A stretch of 64,000 nt of DNA from contig VJWM01000151.1 of the NCBI GenBank assembly GCA_010909165.1, forward strand, positions 248,001-312,000, written 5' to 3'. This document shows positions 59,521 to 64,000 of the stretch, in pieces (position 1 is the stretch's first letter; each line of letters begins with the position of its first letter). Position numbers and translations under genes: made by a program. Under the pieces are notes generated by a model. It was given only the letters and a program-made list of their open reading frames with translations, ran no database searches and was not told where the DNA came from. The DNA is from Anthoceros angustus (Eukaryota; Streptophyta; Anthocerotopsida; Anthocerotales; Anthocerotaceae).

Positions 59521-60040
59521 GGGGGAATTTACATGATGGGGGTTTTCTTGAAAATATGCGCCAAAGGGGGTTACACATGGGTCTCAAAACGACGAATAGC
59601 ATGTTTTGCTGAAAGAACCACAAAAAAACAGGGTGTCCCATACACGTTGCCCCCCTTTTACAATATGGGTACACGCCGTGGAAGGGTGCTCGAAATCCTT
59701 TACCCATATGATGAAGGCAAATTAAGACCCACCGTGATGACCGTTAATGCCGGGGAAAGGATGCCTGTGAACCAGGATTTGGGTCCGTCACGCAGGAAAG
59801 TATGGTTGGCATGCAAAACCCATAGTCTTCTGCAAATTCGTTTTGATCTCAAGGGTTTGGCAAAGGGTTGAGGTCATGCCGATCAAAAACCGACCGTATG
59901 CTTGGCGGCCTTAGTGGACAGGCCGCCGCGCCTGCCTTGTCTATGGAGGTCACAGCTACCGCATTCGGTTCTCCGCAGTACCACAAATTGAAGAACAAAC
60001 ACCACCTACGGATCGTAGATGGTTGGGATGACTGCAACAA
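59521..60040 (+). other. Open frame of unknown nature
   Basis: A 112-residue plus-strand frame (59533-59871) is rich in Lys and Arg and matches no family that I know. It follows the point where the copia element is cut off. Probably repeat-derived. Confidence 0.3.
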
Positions 60041-63000
60041 CGCTCCTATCTATCATCCTCGACAAATTTGTCCAGCTATGTACAACACGCCACTATAATC
60101 TTGGGGCACAGCATAACCGGCCCAAACACATACTTAATTTATTGCAAACCACATATACGGATACACGGTATTGTATTGCATTGAGGTGGTAATGGACCAA
60201 AAGCCAAACATGATTCACGCACTGGCTTACCCTAACAAAGGCTCTGGACAAGGAGTACAGTGGAATTTAGACCGGGTGAAGCTAGAACCCTATATTTATC
60301 TCGACGGGAACCATTGCCTCCTCTCCCAATTCCTTCTCCATGGAAGCACGTTTACTCATCTCCGGAGGTCACTCATCGCCGCCGGACCTCGCTGCACCAT
60401 GGTCATCACTATCCTCGTGGGTACTTTCGGATCTTGGTGAATAAACCCACGCAATTCATTCAACTTATCCTTTATCGCTTTCTTGTCAACAACATATAAA
60501 TGTTTTCGAGCATTCAAAGACGAATCCATAATAAAGGATTACCGCTTGCTCACAAAGACTGTTGAATATTTTTGGTATACAAGGATTTGCTTCCTTTCTT
60601 CCCTACCTTGAAGCCATGTTCGTACCGCTTCCGGAATTATATATTCCTCAACATATCTTCCCTCATATGCATCCGTATGCTCGGTCATATACCAATGAAC
60701 GAGGAAGTGAGGTTTGGGCGACTCCAACTTCACATCTATGACCTTTCCAATCCAAAATGGTCTGTGTGTCTGTTGAACACGGACTGCTATGAACATTCCT
60801 TTATTGATCTCATAATATCGCCATTCAAACGTGTCATATCTTCTTGTTGCTTGCCCAAATTTCTATATGCCCAAATACATATCGCGTTGTGGAAGTTCAC
60901 AGTAGCCGCTTCCAAAGAAAGCCGCATCGGGCATGCATAAGGGCACTCAAGCGTCGCCCTCCACTCGAAAACCACTTCCATGGTCGCGAACCAACCCGAT
61001 ATGGTTGTCCACAATTACAATTTCTTCTGGTCAACCCAACTCCTCCCACCATGTGTACTCTTCCGCGTAACGTAAGGCCGGAGCTCGATAACCCTCGCTC
61101 AAGTAAGCAACGCCTCCTATCTATCATCCTCGACAAATTTGTCCAGCTATGGACAACACGCCACTATAATCTTGGGGCACAGATAACCGCCCAAACACAT
61201 ACTTAATTTATTGGTGTTGCAAACCACATATACGGATACACGGTATTGTATTGCATTGAGGTGGTAATGGACCAAAAGCCAAACATGATTCACGCTACCG
61301 GCTTACCCTAACAAAGGCTCGGACAAGGAGTACAGTGGAATTTAGACCGGTGAAGCTAGAACCCTATATTTATCTCGATGGAACCATTGCCTCCTCTCCC
61401 AATTCCTTCTCCATGGAAGCACGTTTACTCATCTCCGGAGGTCACTCCGTCATCGCCGCCGGACCCTCGCACCATGGTCATCACACTATCCTCGTGGGTA
61501 CTTGGACGAATAATAATTCATTCAACTTATCCTTTATCGCTTTCTTGTCAACAACATATAAATGTTTTCGAGCATTCAAAGACGAATCCATAATAAAGGA
61601 TTACCGCTTGCTCACAAAGACTGTTGAATATTTTTGGTATACAAGGATTTGCTTCCTTTCTTCCCTACCTTGAAGCCATGTTCGGTACCGCTTCCGGAAT
61701 TATATATTCCTCAACATATCTTCCCTCATATGCATCCGTATGCTCGGTCATATACCAATGAACGAGGAAGTGAGGTTTGGGCGACTCCAACTTCACATCT
61801 ATGACCTTTCCAATCCAAAATGGTCTGTGTGTCTGTTGAACACGGACTGCTATGAACATTCCTTTATTGATCTCATAATATCGCCATTCAAACGTGTCAT
61901 ATCTTCTTGTTGCTTGCCCAAATTTCTATATGCCCAAATACATATCGCGTTGTGGAAGTTCACAGTAGCCGCTCAAAGAAAGCCGCGACGGGCATGCATA
62001 AGGGCACTCAAGCGTCGCCCTCCACTCGAAAACCACTTCCATGGTCGCGAACCAACCCGATATGGTTGTCCACAATTACAATTTCTTCTGGTCAACCCAA
62101 CTCCTCCCACCATGTGTACTCTTCCGCGTAACGTAAGGCCGGAGCTCGATAACCCTCGCTCAAGTAAGCAACGCCTCCTATCTATCATCCTCGACAAATT
62201 TGTCCAGCTATGGACAACACGCCACTATAATCTTGGGGCACAGATAACCGCCCAAACACATACTTAATTTATTGGTGTTGCAAACCACATATACGGATAC
62301 ACGGTATTGTATTGCATTGAGGTGGTAATGGACCAAAAGCCAAACATGATTCACGCTACCGGCTTACCCTAACAAAGGCTCGGACAAGGAGTACAGTGGA
62401 ATTTAGACCGGTGAAGCTAGAACCCTATATTTATCTCGATGGAACCATTGCCTCCTCTCCCAATTCCTTCTCCATGGAAGCACGTTTACTCATCTCCGGA
62501 GGTCACTCCGTCATCGCCGCCGGACCCTCGCACCATGGTCATCACTATCCTCGTGGGTACTTGGACGAATAATAATTCATTCAACTTATCCTTTATCGCT
62601 TTCTTGTCAACAACATATAAATGTTTTCGAGCATTCAAAGACGAATCCATAATAAAGGATTACCGCTTGCTCACAAAGACTGTTGAATATTTTTGGTATA
62701 CAAGGATTTGCTTCCTTTCTTCCCTACCTTGAAGCCATGTTCGGTACCGCTTCCCGGAATTATATATTCCTCAACATATCTTCCCTCATATGCATCCGTA
62801 TGCTCGGTCATATACCAATGAACGAGGAAGTGAGGTTTGGGCGATTCCAACTTCAGTTCTATGACCTTTCCAATCCAAAATGGCCTGTTGTGAGTGTCTG
62901 TGGAACACGGAACTGCTATGAACATTCCTTTATTGATCTCCGCAATATCGCCATTCAGACGTGTCATATCTTCTTGTTGCTTGCCCAAATTTCTATATGC

Positions 63001-63240
63001 CCCAAATACATATCGCGTTGTGGAAGTTCACAGTAGCCGCTCAAAGAAAGCCGACGGGCATGCATAAGGGCACCATCCGCCTCCACTCGAAAACCACTTC
63101 CATGGTCGTTGCAACCAACCCGATATGGTTGTCCACAATTACAGCAATTTCTTCTGGTCAACCCAACTCCTCCCACCATGTGTACTCTTCCGTAACGAAG
63201 GCCGGAGCTCGATAACCCTCGCTCAAGTAAGCAACGCCTT
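60040..63240 (-). repeat. Three tandem copies of an approximately 1.06-kb unit
   Basis: tatctatcatcctcgacaaa occurs at about 60047, 61117 and 62179. On the minus strand each unit encodes the C-terminal tail of the DUF7869-type ORF: ATVNFHNAICIWAYRNLGKQ, then MFIAVRVQQTHRPFWIGKVI and HFLVHWYMTEHTDAYEGRYV, then VYQKYSTVF. The first copy reads gcactggcttacc and ggctctggacaagg where the other two read gctaccggcttacc and ggctcggacaagg. Confidence 0.82.
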
Positions 63241-63249
63241 GCGTGAGAC

Positions 63250-64000
63250 AAGCGGCGCGCTTTTTATCTCTAGCCATAAGGCTAAAGGAGCCGATTATGA
63301 CCTCCGTGGCACAAACTTCAAAACTCCAAGCCTCCTTCGCTTTCCCACATGTTGAGTCGCACTCCCTCGATTACACCGCTGGCCGGTTTCTCCTCGCGTG
63401 TTATCTTGAATTGATCTTTGGAACGATGATTATTCAATTTACTAAACACCGCCCCGCCCATCCCCGTCTTATTGGCCATACATACTCCAAGTCGGGAACT
63501 TCCAAGATCTTCACCTCCGCCTTGGAGTGTACGCTCCTCGATAATAGTTGCCAATGCGGGCGAGTGCGCTTCCTTGTGTTTCAAGCTTTTAGAGAAGCAT
63601 GAAAACATCCGATCAATTTGATCATGGGTGTGCCCAACTAGCGTGAAGCCCACCTTCACTTTCTCAAATGTTCCCATGTCTACCAACATGTTGAGATACG
63701 CAAAGAGTAGTTGGTTCTTGTTCTCCGCAAGTGTTGTCCAGTTGTTACAACACTTTAGGCAAGACCCCATCATAATTGTGGATAACATCTTGAATGATGT
63801 TTATAGTCAAATTAGGCGTCATTGGAGGTTGGCATAATGCAAATATGCCCTTGCTTTGTGAGTGTAATTGTGAATCATGCACCCCACAACGCAATCGAAA
63901 TACGACATTCTTCATCCAAATTCTTCGCCACCGCAAGAAATGCTAAGCTCGCTTTCTTCCGTCCATTCCATCGATGGCCAATAACATATATTTGTGGGGC
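63250..64000 (-). pseudogene. DUF7869-type transposon ORF (minus strand, runs off right edge)
   Basis: Read leftwards from the window edge: LAIDGMDG, then NLTINIIQDVIHNYDGVLPK, then ENKNQLLFAYLNMLVDMGTF, EKVKVGFTLVGHTHDQIDRM and FSCFSKSLKHKEAHSPALAT. This is the conserved DUF7869 core, better kept than the plus-strand copy at 48.7-49.5 kb. A frameshift at about 63760 separates the LPKVL and ENKN parts. The remaining C-terminus is the unit that is tandemly repeated at 60-63.2 kb. Biochemical role unknown; it behaves as a repeat family. Confidence 0.7.

Overview
The window is nuclear DNA of a land plant. It has a pentatricopeptide-repeat protein with a DYW deaminase domain, a YODA-type MAPKKK, a plant 4-coumarate:CoA-ligase-like gene and a plant leucine-rich-repeat receptor kinase. 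These sit among plant Ty1/copia, CACTA, MULE and LINE debris. Genes are sparse and base composition looks balanced to GC-rich by eye. A large, transposon-rich genome of an early-diverging land plant (bryophyte, lycophyte or fern) is the best guess, but the species is not resolved.

Layout. 1-12.4 kb is the gene-bearing end: the 5' part of a MAPKKK (minus strand, running off the left edge), an intronless PPR-DYW gene (minus) between two LINE 3' tails, an inverted and internally deleted pseudogene copy of the MAPKKK (plus), and a six-exon 4CL-like gene (plus). 12.4-22.9 kb holds short tandem repeats, a minisatellite-bearing element, a decayed CACTA transposon, a second transposon-like ORF and a small TIR element. 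23.3-26.5 kb is an LRR receptor kinase with two frameshifts and one stop. 27.6-33.4 kb is a tandem array of small copia derivatives sharing LTRs, in which the Gag zinc knuckle runs straight into RNase H. 35.5-36.4 kb is a small two-exon gene for a predicted secreted protein. 37.9-39.8 kb is a MULE-type transposase relic. 40-52 kb and 59.5-64 kb are degraded repeats, including two copies of a DUF7869-type transposon ORF. 52.0-59.5 kb is a rearranged copia element with a clear LTR and primer binding site.

The genes do not form a functional cluster. The most striking signal is in the repeats. From about 20 kb rightwards, almost every repeat family occurs as local tandem copies, and the copies differ mainly at CAG/CTG trinucleotides, which appear as CG, TCG, CTCG or CCG. 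This is the symmetric CHG methylation context of plants. I read it first as uncorrected long-read basecalling error on methylated transposon DNA, possibly with false tandem duplication in the assembly; a methylation-linked mutation process is the alternative. Reading frames in the 27-63 kb repeats should therefore be treated with caution.
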